Shown: in pieces, positions 1 to 5,267 of the stretch
Layout: each line of letters begins with the position of its first letter
Numbering within the stretch: the first letter of the stretch is position 1
Assembly (NCBI GenBank): GCA_963631545.1
Contig: CAVGRN010000103.1
Location: forward strand, 1 to 5,267
Length of the DNA stretch: 5,267 nucleotides
Reading direction: 5' to 3'
DNA from: UBA1181 sp963631545
GTDB lineage: Bacteria > Bacteroidota > Bacteroidia > Bacteroidales > Paludibacteraceae
Position numbers and translations under genes: made by a program
The notes under the pieces: generated by a model
What the model saw: the letters and a program-made list of their open reading frames with translations, nothing else
What the model was told of the DNA's origin: nothing
Databases searched by the model: none

Positions 1-8
1 ATTCCCAT
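1..8 (-). CDS. Possible start of a further downstream gene (two codons only)
   Basis: After the ruvB stop (TAA at 15-13) the minus strand continues AACGATGGGAAT. An ATG at 8-6 followed by GGA would begin another gene 4 nt after ruvB, a spacing like the other junctions of this unit. Only two full codons are visible, so no product can be proposed from sequence, and the ATG may be chance. Confidence 0.25.
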
Positions 9-12
9 CGTT

Positions 13-1029
13 TTAAAACAACTCCCCCATCCTTCCCACTTGTCGTTTGCCGAGGTGTTTGAACGCCAGCTCGGTAACCTCGCGGCCGCGGGGGGTGCGC
101 TTGATGAAACCTTCCATGATGAGGTAGGGTTCGTACACCTCTTCGATGGTGCCGGCGTCCTCGCCTAAGGCGGTGGCGATGGTGCTGAGGCCCACGGGGC
201 CGCCGTTGAACTTGTCTATCATCAGGTTCAGCAGTTTGTTGTCTATCTCGTCAAGCCCGTAGGTGTCGATGTTGAGCGCCTCCAAGGCGTAGCGGGTGAT
301 GTCGGGGTCTATCACGCCGTTGCCCTTCACCTGGGCAAAGTCGCGCACGCGGCGCAGCAGGGCGTTGGCGATACGCGGCGTGCCACGGCTGCGGCGCGAT
401 ATCTCTAAGGCTGCCTCCTCCTCGCAGGCGGTGCCGAGCAGCGTGGCAGAGCGTATGACGATGCGCTTCAGCACCTCCACATCGTAGTATTCGAGGTGGC
501 AGTTGATGCCGAACCGCGCGCGGAGCGGACTTGTCAGCAGTCCGCTGCGGGTGGTGGCACCCACCAACGTGAAGGGGTTGAGGTCTATCTGGATGGAGCG
601 GGCGTTGGGGCCTTTGTCTATCATAATGTCGATGCGGTAGTCCTCCATGGCGGAGTAGAGGTACTCTTCCACTACGGGTGTGAGGCGGTGTATCTCGTCG
701 ATGAAAAGCACGTCGTGCGACCCGAGGTTGGTGAGCAACCCCGCCAAGTCGCCCGGCTTGTCCAACACGGGCCCCGAGGTTACTTTGAAGCCCACGCCCA
801 GTTCGTTGGCGATGATGTTCGAGAGGGTTGTCTTGCCCAATCCCGGAGGACCGTGGAAGAGGATGTGGTCGAGTGGTTCGCCGCGCATCTTGGCTGCGGC
901 GACAAACACTTTCAGGTTCTCGATGATCTTCGCCTGCCCGGCGAAGTCGTCGAACGAGAGGGGGCGGAGGGCGTTTTCAAACTCCTTCTCTTTCTCGTTG
1001 GCGGTGTTTCGTATGTCAAACTCTTCCAT
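13..1029 (-). CDS. ruvB: Holliday junction branch-migration DNA helicase RuvB
   Basis: This 338-residue protein is the hexameric AAA+ motor that, with RuvA, drives branch migration of Holliday junctions and hands them to RuvC during recombinational repair. It is cytoplasmic. Visible motifs are Walker A GPPGLGKTT (residues 60-68), Walker B LFIDEIH (108-114), sensor 1 GATTR (157-161), a likely arginine finger at R170 in SPLRARF, a sensor-2 region RGTPRIANALLRR (215-227), and a C-terminal winged-helix domain with the basic wing RTPRGR (311-316). Length is normal for the family. The start at 1029 is chosen because MEEF leads into the conserved N-terminal segment ENALRPLSFDDFAGQ (18-32). The frame stays open upstream to 1314, but that part is alkD read out of frame. 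The start lies 2 nt after the alkD stop with no well-spaced Shine-Dalgarno, so expression probably depends on co-transcription. The gene is intact, ending in TAA at 15-13. The identification is very secure. Confidence 0.98.
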   Translation of the reverse strand: MEEFDIRNTANEKEKEFENALRPLSFDDFAGQAKIIENLKVFVAAAKMRGEPLDHILFHGPPGLGKTTLSNIIANELGVGFKVTSGPVLDKPGDLAGLLTNLGSHDVLFIDEIHRLTPVVEEYLYSAMEDYRIDIMIDKGPNARSIQIDLNPFTLVGATTRSGLLTSPLRARFGINCHLEYYDVEVLKRIVIRSATLLGTACEEEAALEISRRSRGTPRIANALLRRVRDFAQVKGNGVIDPDITRYALEALNIDTYGLDEIDNKLLNLMIDKFNGGPVGLSTIATALGEDAGTIEEVYEPYLIMEGFIKRTPRGREVTELAFKHLGKRQVGRMGELF

Positions 1030-1031
1030 TG

Positions 1032-1745
1032 TTATGATATTTCGCCTTTCAGGAATGCTTTGCGTGTCTCGTTGTCGAACCGCTCGATGGCGTAGCGCAG
1101 CGTGGTGCGTGGCAGCGTGCGGTAGTGTGTGCGCAGGAAGTCGTACTCCCGCTGGTAGTCCACCTTGCCCACCTCGCGCAGCATCCAGCCGAGGGCTTTC
1201 TGCAGGAGGTCTTGCCGGGTGTCTGACATTTGCTCGGCAAAGCGGAACGTGTCGGCAAAGTCGCCCTTCCGTATGAACGTCAGTGTAGACACCACGGCGA
1301 TGCGTTTCTCCCACAGGTTGTCGCTTTCAGCCAACTCGTAGAGGATGGCTCGGTTGCGGCGGAGCAGGAAGTCGCCCACGATTTTTGGTGCGGAGAGGTC
1401 TACCAAGTCCCAGTTGTTGATGCCGTCCGTGTGGTTCACATAGAAGTTGAAGATGCTTGTGCGTTCTTCGTCCGTCTGGCTTTTCTCGTAGTGCTGCACT
1501 AAGAAGAGGAGCGCCGTCATACGGCACTCGTGAAACTCGTCTTTGAGCAGTCGCTCGATGTCCGATGGGGGCAGAATGCCGCCGCGTTTCACCAACGAGC
1601 GTTGGTCAGGCACCGGCACGCCGATGAAGCGGTCGCCTGCGCCGTATTCGCCTGCGCCCGTCTTGAAAAACCGGGCGAGGATTTCCGCCTTCCCTGGCTT
1701 TGCGAGGGCGAACAATTCGTCTTTTACTTCTGCTGCGCTGATCAT
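1032..1745 (-). CDS. AlkD-family DNA alkylation repair protein (HEAT-like DNA glycosylase)
   Basis: This 237-residue protein belongs to the AlkD family (COG4912-like), monofunctional glycosylases that excise positively charged N3- and N7-alkylated purines and start base-excision repair without flipping the base. The family hallmarks are visible: an N-terminal GDRFIGVPVPDQR segment (37-49), NNWDLVD (110-116), NLWEKR (143-148) and KALGWMLREVGK (183-194). Compared by memory with Bacillus cereus AlkD (W109, D113, R148, W187), the catalytic-cleft residues appear conserved as W112, D116, R148 and W187, so the enzyme should be active. The protein is helical throughout with no signal peptide or membrane segment, as expected for a cytoplasmic HEAT-repeat fold. 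Length is typical. The ATG at 1745-1743 overlaps the stop of the upstream acyltransferase gene (ATGA), which implies translational coupling, and ruvB starts 2 nt after the stop. The pairing with ruvB gives a small DNA-repair pair at the distal end of the operon. Substrate range is inferred from the family. Confidence 0.93.
   Translation of the reverse strand: MISAAEVKDELFALAKPGKAEILARFFKTGAGEYGAGDRFIGVPVPDQRSLVKRGGILPPSDIERLLKDEFHECRMTALLFLVQHYEKSQTDEERTSIFNFYVNHTDGINNWDLVDLSAPKIVGDFLLRRNRAILYELAESDNLWEKRIAVVSTLTFIRKGDFADTFRFAEQMSDTRQDLLQKALGWMLREVGKVDYQREYDFLRTHYRTLPRTTLRYAIERFDNETRKAFLKGEIS
1742..1745 (-). other. ATGA stop/start overlap (translational coupling site)
   Basis: The minus strand reads ATGA at 1745-1742: ATG starts the AlkD-family gene and TGA ends the acyltransferase gene. 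No Shine-Dalgarno-like sequence precedes the alkD ATG (upstream AAATCCGCAAA), so alkD translation most likely depends on ribosomes terminating on the acyltransferase message. The overlap also fixes both gene boundaries. Confidence 0.8.
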
Positions 1746-3076
1746 TTTGCGGATTTTATTTTCTGGTAAATCTCTTTCACGATTTGTTTCACGCGGTTAG
1801 GCTCTTCGGGTTTCTTGAAGAGGTTTCGCAGTCGTTCCTTCACATACTGCAGCCGCCAGCGGTAGCGCATAAAGAAAAAGAACGAGAAGGGGAGTGAGAG
1901 GAAGAATACGAATGTCGTGAGCGCGTCGGGCGAGAAGAACACGCCGAATGCGATGGTGAACGCGATGTAGAAGATAGGGTAGATGATGGCGGCGAGACCG
2001 AACTTGACGCTTGCCTCGAAGCCCGAGCCTCGCACCTTTCGCCCGGCCGCCTTGCAGATGAGGAACTCGATTCCGTTGGCGGCGATGCTGTAGAGTTGCA
2101 GCGGAAGTGTGACGATGAGGTAGAGGATTTTGATGACGAGGTCGGCGTCTAAGCCCTCGAACTCTTGCGCGCGGGCGCAGAACTCGGTGTCTTTGTGGGA
2201 GTTGCCCCACGCTTTGCAGGTGGTGTCGAGTTCGTTGAGCAGTGTCTGGCAGGCGTCGTCCGCCTCGGCGGTTTCTAATATTTGGATGATTTCTTGGCGA
2301 GCGGCCAAGCGGTTTGTCTCGTTGTCGGGCAGTCCCAAGCGGTCTAACACTTGTTGGTTGCAGAGGTAGGCGGCGGTGTAGAATGTCTCGTAGTGGGTGG
2401 TAGACTGTATGTCGAGCATCAGCGGTTTCATTCTTTTGGCGAGTTCCTCTTTGATGGTGTTGAGGGCGACGGGTGCGTTCTCTTCGTGCAGTTGCACATA
2501 GTCTTTGAGGCTGATGGGTTTGCCGAAGTTCACCACGAGGTGGCGTCCGCTCTTGTCGTAGTGTCCGTAGTCTATTCCCGTTGGGATGATTTTCACGAAT
2601 TTGCCGTCTTCGATTTTCTCCTGGGCGGAGAATGCGCTTCGGAAGATGCCTTTCACCAATGGGCGCAGTCTTCGTTGCTCGTCTTGTCCGCCCTCGGGCA
2701 TAAGGCAGAGGTATAGGCCGTGGGTCAGCACGTCGTCTGAGTTGTTGATAGACTCTTCGTTCTTCCTCAGGTTTTGGAATCCATTGCGCATGCGGTAGGC
2801 GGGCATCATCTTCAGGCTTCGGAGAATCCAGCCGATGATTTTATTGTTGAAGAGGTCTGCCCGCACCCAGAACACCACGGGGTGTGGCGATGAGGAGAGC
2901 AGCGCCATGGCGTCGATGAATCCGTTCTGGTGGTTGGGGGCGAAAATCACGGGTTCGCCCTCGGGGATGGCGGCGTCGCCGTTCACCTCCACGGAACTGA
3001 ACCATTTCTTGTAGACGAAATTTGAGTAGACCCTCAAAATGGAGTAGCCGAGGGTGGTTTTAGAAAACTGGCTCAT
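1742..3076 (-). CDS. PlsC/LPLAT-superfamily glycerophospholipid acyltransferase with C-terminal membrane domain
   Basis: This 444-residue protein is a probable (lyso)glycerophospholipid acyltransferase, moving an acyl chain onto glycerol-3-phosphate or 1-acylglycerol-3-phosphate at the inner membrane. The acyltransferase domain occupies roughly residues 20-225. It shows block I FAPNHQNGFIDA (45-56, catalytic H49 and D55), a block II-like segment YRMRNGFQNL (94-103), block III LMPEGGQDEQRRLRPL (125-140, with E128 and G129), and block IV IIPTGIDYG (163-171). The active-site spacing is HX5D (H49 to D55) rather than the usual HX4D of PlsC. I recall this variant from fungal Gat1/Sct1-type enzymes and Bacteroidota homologues. 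Residues about 226-310 are helical and soluble. Hydrophobic stretches at about 313-340, 358-381 and 384-403 look like membrane segments, followed by a basic tail. The protein is about twice the length of a minimal PlsC. The start codon is 9 nt after the antiporter stop, and the end overlaps the alkD start by 4 nt. The exact acyl acceptor cannot be told from sequence. Confidence 0.88.
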   Translation of the reverse strand: MSQFSKTTLGYSILRVYSNFVYKKWFSSVEVNGDAAIPEGEPVIFAPNHQNGFIDAMALLSSSPHPVVFWVRADLFNNKIIGWILRSLKMMPAYRMRNGFQNLRKNEESINNSDDVLTHGLYLCLMPEGGQDEQRRLRPLVKGIFRSAFSAQEKIEDGKFVKIIPTGIDYGHYDKSGRHLVVNFGKPISLKDYVQLHEENAPVALNTIKEELAKRMKPLMLDIQSTTHYETFYTAAYLCNQQVLDRLGLPDNETNRLAARQEIIQILETAEADDACQTLLNELDTTCKAWGNSHKDTEFCARAQEFEGLDADLVIKILYLIVTLPLQLYSIAANGIEFLICKAAGRKVRGSGFEASVKFGLAAIIYPIFYIAFTIAFGVFFSPDALTTFVFFLSLPFSFFFFMRYRWRLQYVKERLRNLFKKPEEPNRVKQIVKEIYQKIKSAK

Positions 3077-3082
3077 GGTTTT

Positions 3083-3088
3083 TTCCTA
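3083..3088 (-). promoter_or_regulatory. Weak ribosome-binding site for the acyltransferase gene
   Basis: The minus strand reads TAGGAAAAAACC directly before the acyltransferase ATG at 3076. The AGGA core (3087-3084) overlaps the TAG stop of the antiporter gene and is about 7 nt from the ATG, a workable Shine-Dalgarno spacing. The A-rich stretch just before the ATG is also typical of Bacteroidota initiation regions, where Shine-Dalgarno use is weak. It supports the start chosen at 3076 and suggests re-initiation after the upstream gene. Confidence 0.4.
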
Positions 3089-5236
3089 TACGATATAGTT
3101 ATTGTCCGCCGAAGACTCGTCGAACTGGTCTGGGTATAATATGATGTAACTGTTTTTTGCGAAATACTTGGAGAGGTGCGATGGCAGTTTCTCGAAGAGG
3201 GGGTCGTAGGAGATGGCCGTCTTGCGCGACGATACCACGACGAAGAGGTCGTTGTTTGTTACCACGCTCGCCAAGACGAGGAAGTCCTCCCAGTCGTCCA
3301 ACTCGCAGAATTGAGTTTCCACGCCGAATTTGTTGCGGCGCGCCAGCACTTTGATTTGTTCCAGCGTTTCGGTGTGGGCGTAGAAGCAGGCTTTCGCGCC
3401 GATTTGCTTGCAGAGGTTCTTCACGCGGTCGTACCATTTGACGAATCCCACCTCGAACTCGGCTTTCGGCGGCACTGCCACCACCACGCGCTTGATGGTG
3501 CTGACGGGCTGCGTCGCATGGTAGACGAAGGTCATCTGGTTGGTTGCGCGCAGCAGGTTCTCGGTTTTGTCGCCAAGGAACGAGTCGGCGAAGTTGTTTT
3601 TGTGGTGGAGTCCCAGCACCACTTCGGTGATGTGGTTCTCGCGTATGGTTTGGATGATGCCGCTCGTCACGTTGGTGTCGTTGCGGTTGATCATCCTGAC
3701 GGAGTTGTCTGTGCTGGCGGCTATCTTGGCGGCCTTTTCCAAGAGTTTTTTCGATTTCTCTTCGGATGTGAGGTGGGCGGCGTTCTTGTTGCAGATGGTG
3801 AGCGCATAGAGAGGTTCGCGGCTCTTGTCCACTTTCAGGAGGATGGCGAGTTCCATCAGGCTTTTGAGCGTGTCGGGGTTGTAGAGCGGCACGAGGATGC
3901 GGTCTACGAGTTTCTCCTCCGAGAGCTTCTCCTCCAACTGGTCCTGGCGGCGCACCAATTTGCGTGCGGCCTTCTCTGTGGCGAACGAGGCGATGGTGCA
4001 GGTTACGAGAATCATTACGATGGTGCCGTTGAGGATGTCTTCGTTGAGCAGGCGTATGACTTGCCCGTCCGCTGTTTCGCCGATTGGTATGTTGTAGCCA
4101 ATCATAACGGCAGCCAGTGTGGCAGCCGCTTGCGCATTGCTGAGTCCGAACATCATCAGCCCCTCCTCTTTCGACATTTTGAAGGTGCGCTTCGTGATGA
4201 CGGCGGCGATGTATTTCGCCACGGTGGCGATGACGCTCATCACCAAGGCGGTGATCAGTGTGTTGGGACCGGCCACGATGGCGTGGAAGTCTATCAGCAT
4301 GCCCACCCCGATGAGGAAGAACGGGATGAAGAGGGCGTTGCCGACGAACTCCAAGCGGTTCATCAGCGGCGAGATGCGCGGTATGCGGCGGTTGAACGCC
4401 AACCCAGCGAGGAAGGCACCGATGATGGGCTCGAGGCCCGCCATGCGCGAAAGGAATCCGCCGAGGAAGACCATCGCCAAAACGAAGGTGTATTGCAGTA
4501 TGTTGTCTTCGTGGTGTTTGAAGAAGTTGTCAGCCAGCCGTGGGAACACGAACGCCACGATGAAGCCGAACACGGCGATCGAGATGAGGAAGCGCGCCCA
4601 GAATGTGCCGTCTAACTCGCCCCGCGTGAGCGACACGATGATGGCGAGAATCAAGAGCGAGAGGATGGTGGTGATCATCGTACCGCCGATGGAGATGTTG
4701 ACGGACGACTCTTTGGTTACGCCGTAACGCCCCACGATGGGGTAGGAGATGAGCGTGTGCGAGGCGTACATACTGGCAATTAGCACGGCGGAGAGTTGGA
4801 TGTAGCCCTCGAAAGAGAACGGGCCGTAGATGGTGGATTGCGCCTCGGGGTAGAGGTTGTGGTAGATGAACTCTAAGAGGTAGTAACTGCTCACCGTGCC
4901 TAAAATCATCGGCACGAGGAAGGTCGCCATACCGAAGAACACGCTTTTCCGTGCGTTCTTCTTAAAGTCGGTCAAGTCCATCTGCAAGCCGGCGAGGAAC
5001 ATGATGTAGAGCAGCCCCACCGCGCCGAACAGTTCGAAACTGACGTCGCGTTTCAGGATGCCCAAGCAGTTTTCGCCCAGGACGGCGCCCGCCAGGATTA
5101 AGCCGATGATGTGCGGGATGCGCAGCTTCGTCAGCAGGATCGGGATGACGAGGATGACGAACAGCACCAGCGAGAAGATGAGGATCGGGTCTGTAACGGG
5201 CAGGTTTGCGTATATGTCTTGCAGAATCTCTTTCAT
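3086..5236 (-). CDS. CPA2-type cation:proton antiporter homologue with C-terminal Usp-like domains
   Basis: This 716-residue integral inner-membrane protein has an N-terminal sodium/hydrogen exchanger domain (about residues 16-425, some 12-13 hydrophobic segments) and a cytoplasmic C-terminal part (about 440-705) resembling two tandem universal-stress-protein units. Family marks are LRIPHIIGLILAGAVLG (38-54), GLLYIMFLAGLQMD (74-87), GLEPIIGAFLAGLAFNR (267-283), FFLIGVGM (306-313), a conserved-looking lysine K341, and NAQAAATLAAVMIG (367-380). No RCK/TrkA-N domain is present. Oddly, the position where CPA antiporters carry an ND, DD or QD ion-binding pair reads T189-T190, so coupling to Na+, K+ or H+ is uncertain. 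The Usp nucleotide motif is also altered. The start chosen is ATG at 5236. The frame extends to a TTG at 5245, but that codon lies inside the promoter-like box. It is the first gene of the operon, and its TAG stop is 9 nt before the acyltransferase start. The family call is strong; the transported ion is unknown. Confidence 0.9.
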   Translation of the reverse strand: MKEILQDIYANLPVTDPILIFSLVLFVILVIPILLTKLRIPHIIGLILAGAVLGENCLGILKRDVSFELFGAVGLLYIMFLAGLQMDLTDFKKNARKSVFFGMATFLVPMILGTVSSYYLLEFIYHNLYPEAQSTIYGPFSFEGYIQLSAVLIASMYASHTLISYPIVGRYGVTKESSVNISIGGTMITTILSLLILAIIVSLTRGELDGTFWARFLISIAVFGFIVAFVFPRLADNFFKHHEDNILQYTFVLAMVFLGGFLSRMAGLEPIIGAFLAGLAFNRRIPRISPLMNRLEFVGNALFIPFFLIGVGMLIDFHAIVAGPNTLITALVMSVIATVAKYIAAVITKRTFKMSKEEGLMMFGLSNAQAAATLAAVMIGYNIPIGETADGQVIRLLNEDILNGTIVMILVTCTIASFATEKAARKLVRRQDQLEEKLSEEKLVDRILVPLYNPDTLKSLMELAILLKVDKSREPLYALTICNKNAAHLTSEEKSKKLLEKAAKIAASTDNSVRMINRNDTNVTSGIIQTIRENHITEVVLGLHHKNNFADSFLGDKTENLLRATNQMTFVYHATQPVSTIKRVVVAVPPKAEFEVGFVKWYDRVKNLCKQIGAKACFYAHTETLEQIKVLARRNKFGVETQFCELDDWEDFLVLASVVTNNDLFVVVSSRKTAISYDPLFEKLPSHLSKYFAKNSYIILYPDQFDESSADNNYIV

Positions 5237-5242
5237 ATTTCG

Positions 5243-5250
5243 CAAAGATA
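5243..5250 (-). promoter_or_regulatory. Bacteroidota -7 promoter element (TAnnTTTG)
   Basis: On the minus strand positions 5250-5243 read TATCTTTG, an exact match to the sigma-ABfr -7 consensus TAnnTTTG known from Bacteroides. It ends 6 nt before the antiporter ATG at 5236. The matching -33 TTTG box would lie beyond the window edge, because only 17 nt of upstream sequence are present, so that half cannot be checked. I found no other TAnnTTTG match oriented toward these genes. It is therefore the best candidate for the promoter of the whole four-gene unit. Taking the box as centred on -7, transcription would start about 3-4 nt after it, at roughly 5240-5239. Confidence 0.65.
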
Positions 5251-5267
5251 ATCAATTCCCGATAATT

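Larger units (their letters stand above)
13..5250 (-). other. Probable four-gene operon: antiporter, acyltransferase, alkD-like, ruvB
   Basis: The four genes run head to tail on the minus strand with junctions of +9, -4 and +2 nt. I see no room for internal terminators and no second TAnnTTTG box between them. One promoter-like element lies upstream of the first gene. This layout implies one polycistronic mRNA. Internal promoters inside coding sequence cannot be excluded by eye, and the downstream end of the unit is outside the window. Confidence 0.7.

Noticed and set aside
496..1095. 199-codon plus-strand open frame opposite ruvB
   Set aside because: It is also codon-on-codon antisense to a conserved gene, with no recognisable domain, so it is a codon-bias shadow.
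1030..1314. N-terminal extension of about 95 residues on RuvB (open frame from 1314)
   Set aside because: It is Arg/His/Pro-rich translation of the alkD coding strand in another frame, and RuvB homology begins right after the Met at 1029.
1797..2210. 137-codon minus-strand frame inside the acyltransferase gene
   Set aside because: It is an Arg/His/Pro-rich alternate-frame translation within an intact conserved gene, with no sign of a frameshift in the host gene.
2501..2511. Plus-strand TAGTCTTTG resembling a -7 promoter box
   Set aside because: The spacing is TA-N3-TTTG rather than TA-N2-TTTG, it lies inside a minus-strand gene, and no plausible plus-strand gene follows.
3176..4615. 479-codon open frame on the plus strand inside the antiporter gene
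   Set aside because: It is codon-on-codon antisense to the antiporter. It stays open because the sense gene avoids TTA, CTA and TCA codons here. Its product is a low-complexity His/Glu/Val/Asp-rich string with no recognisable domain, and no promoter or start signal was seen.
5237..5245. TTG start for the antiporter adding three residues
   Set aside because: The TTG lies within the TATCTTTG promoter box and would probably precede the transcript start. The ATG at 5236 is a better start.

Overview
The window looks like an ordinary chromosomal segment of a member of the Bacteroidota, most likely order Bacteroidales (Bacteroides/Prevotella-like). Three things suggest this. A promoter element matches the Bacteroidota -7 consensus TAnnTTTG. 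The start sites lack strong Shine-Dalgarno sequences. The proteins, including RuvB, a large membrane-anchored PlsC-type acyltransferase and a CPA2 antiporter with fused Usp-like domains, have the look of Bacteroidales families. I assign the taxon from recall of these families, not from a search.

All recognisable genes lie on the minus strand, so transcription runs from high to low coordinates. In that order they are: (1) 5236-3086, a 716-residue CPA2-type cation:proton antiporter homologue with a C-terminal tandem Usp-like region; (2) 3076-1742, a 444-residue glycerophospholipid acyltransferase (PlsC/LPLAT superfamily) with a membrane-embedded C-terminus; (3) 1745-1032, an AlkD-type DNA glycosylase built of HEAT-like repeats; (4) 1029-13, the Holliday-junction branch-migration motor RuvB. 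Junctions are very tight: a 9-nt gap, a 4-nt ATGA overlap, and a 2-nt gap. The only promoter-like element I can see is just upstream of the antiporter. The simplest reading is one polycistronic unit that combines envelope/ion functions (antiporter, phospholipid acylation) with DNA repair (alkyl-base excision, recombination). The unit may continue past the low-coordinate end, where an ATG lies 4 nt after the ruvB stop.

The window is almost entirely coding and holds no intergenic stretch longer than about 30 bases. I see no RNA gene, CRISPR array, insertion sequence, terminator or pseudogene. I do not see a clear new biological system. The points most worth a second look are: the antiporter homologue has Thr-Thr where CPA antiporters carry an acidic dyad; its promoter sits so close to the ATG that the mRNA may be nearly leaderless; its Usp nucleotide motif is degenerate but keeps its spacing; and the acyltransferase has an HX5D rather than an HX4D active-site motif.
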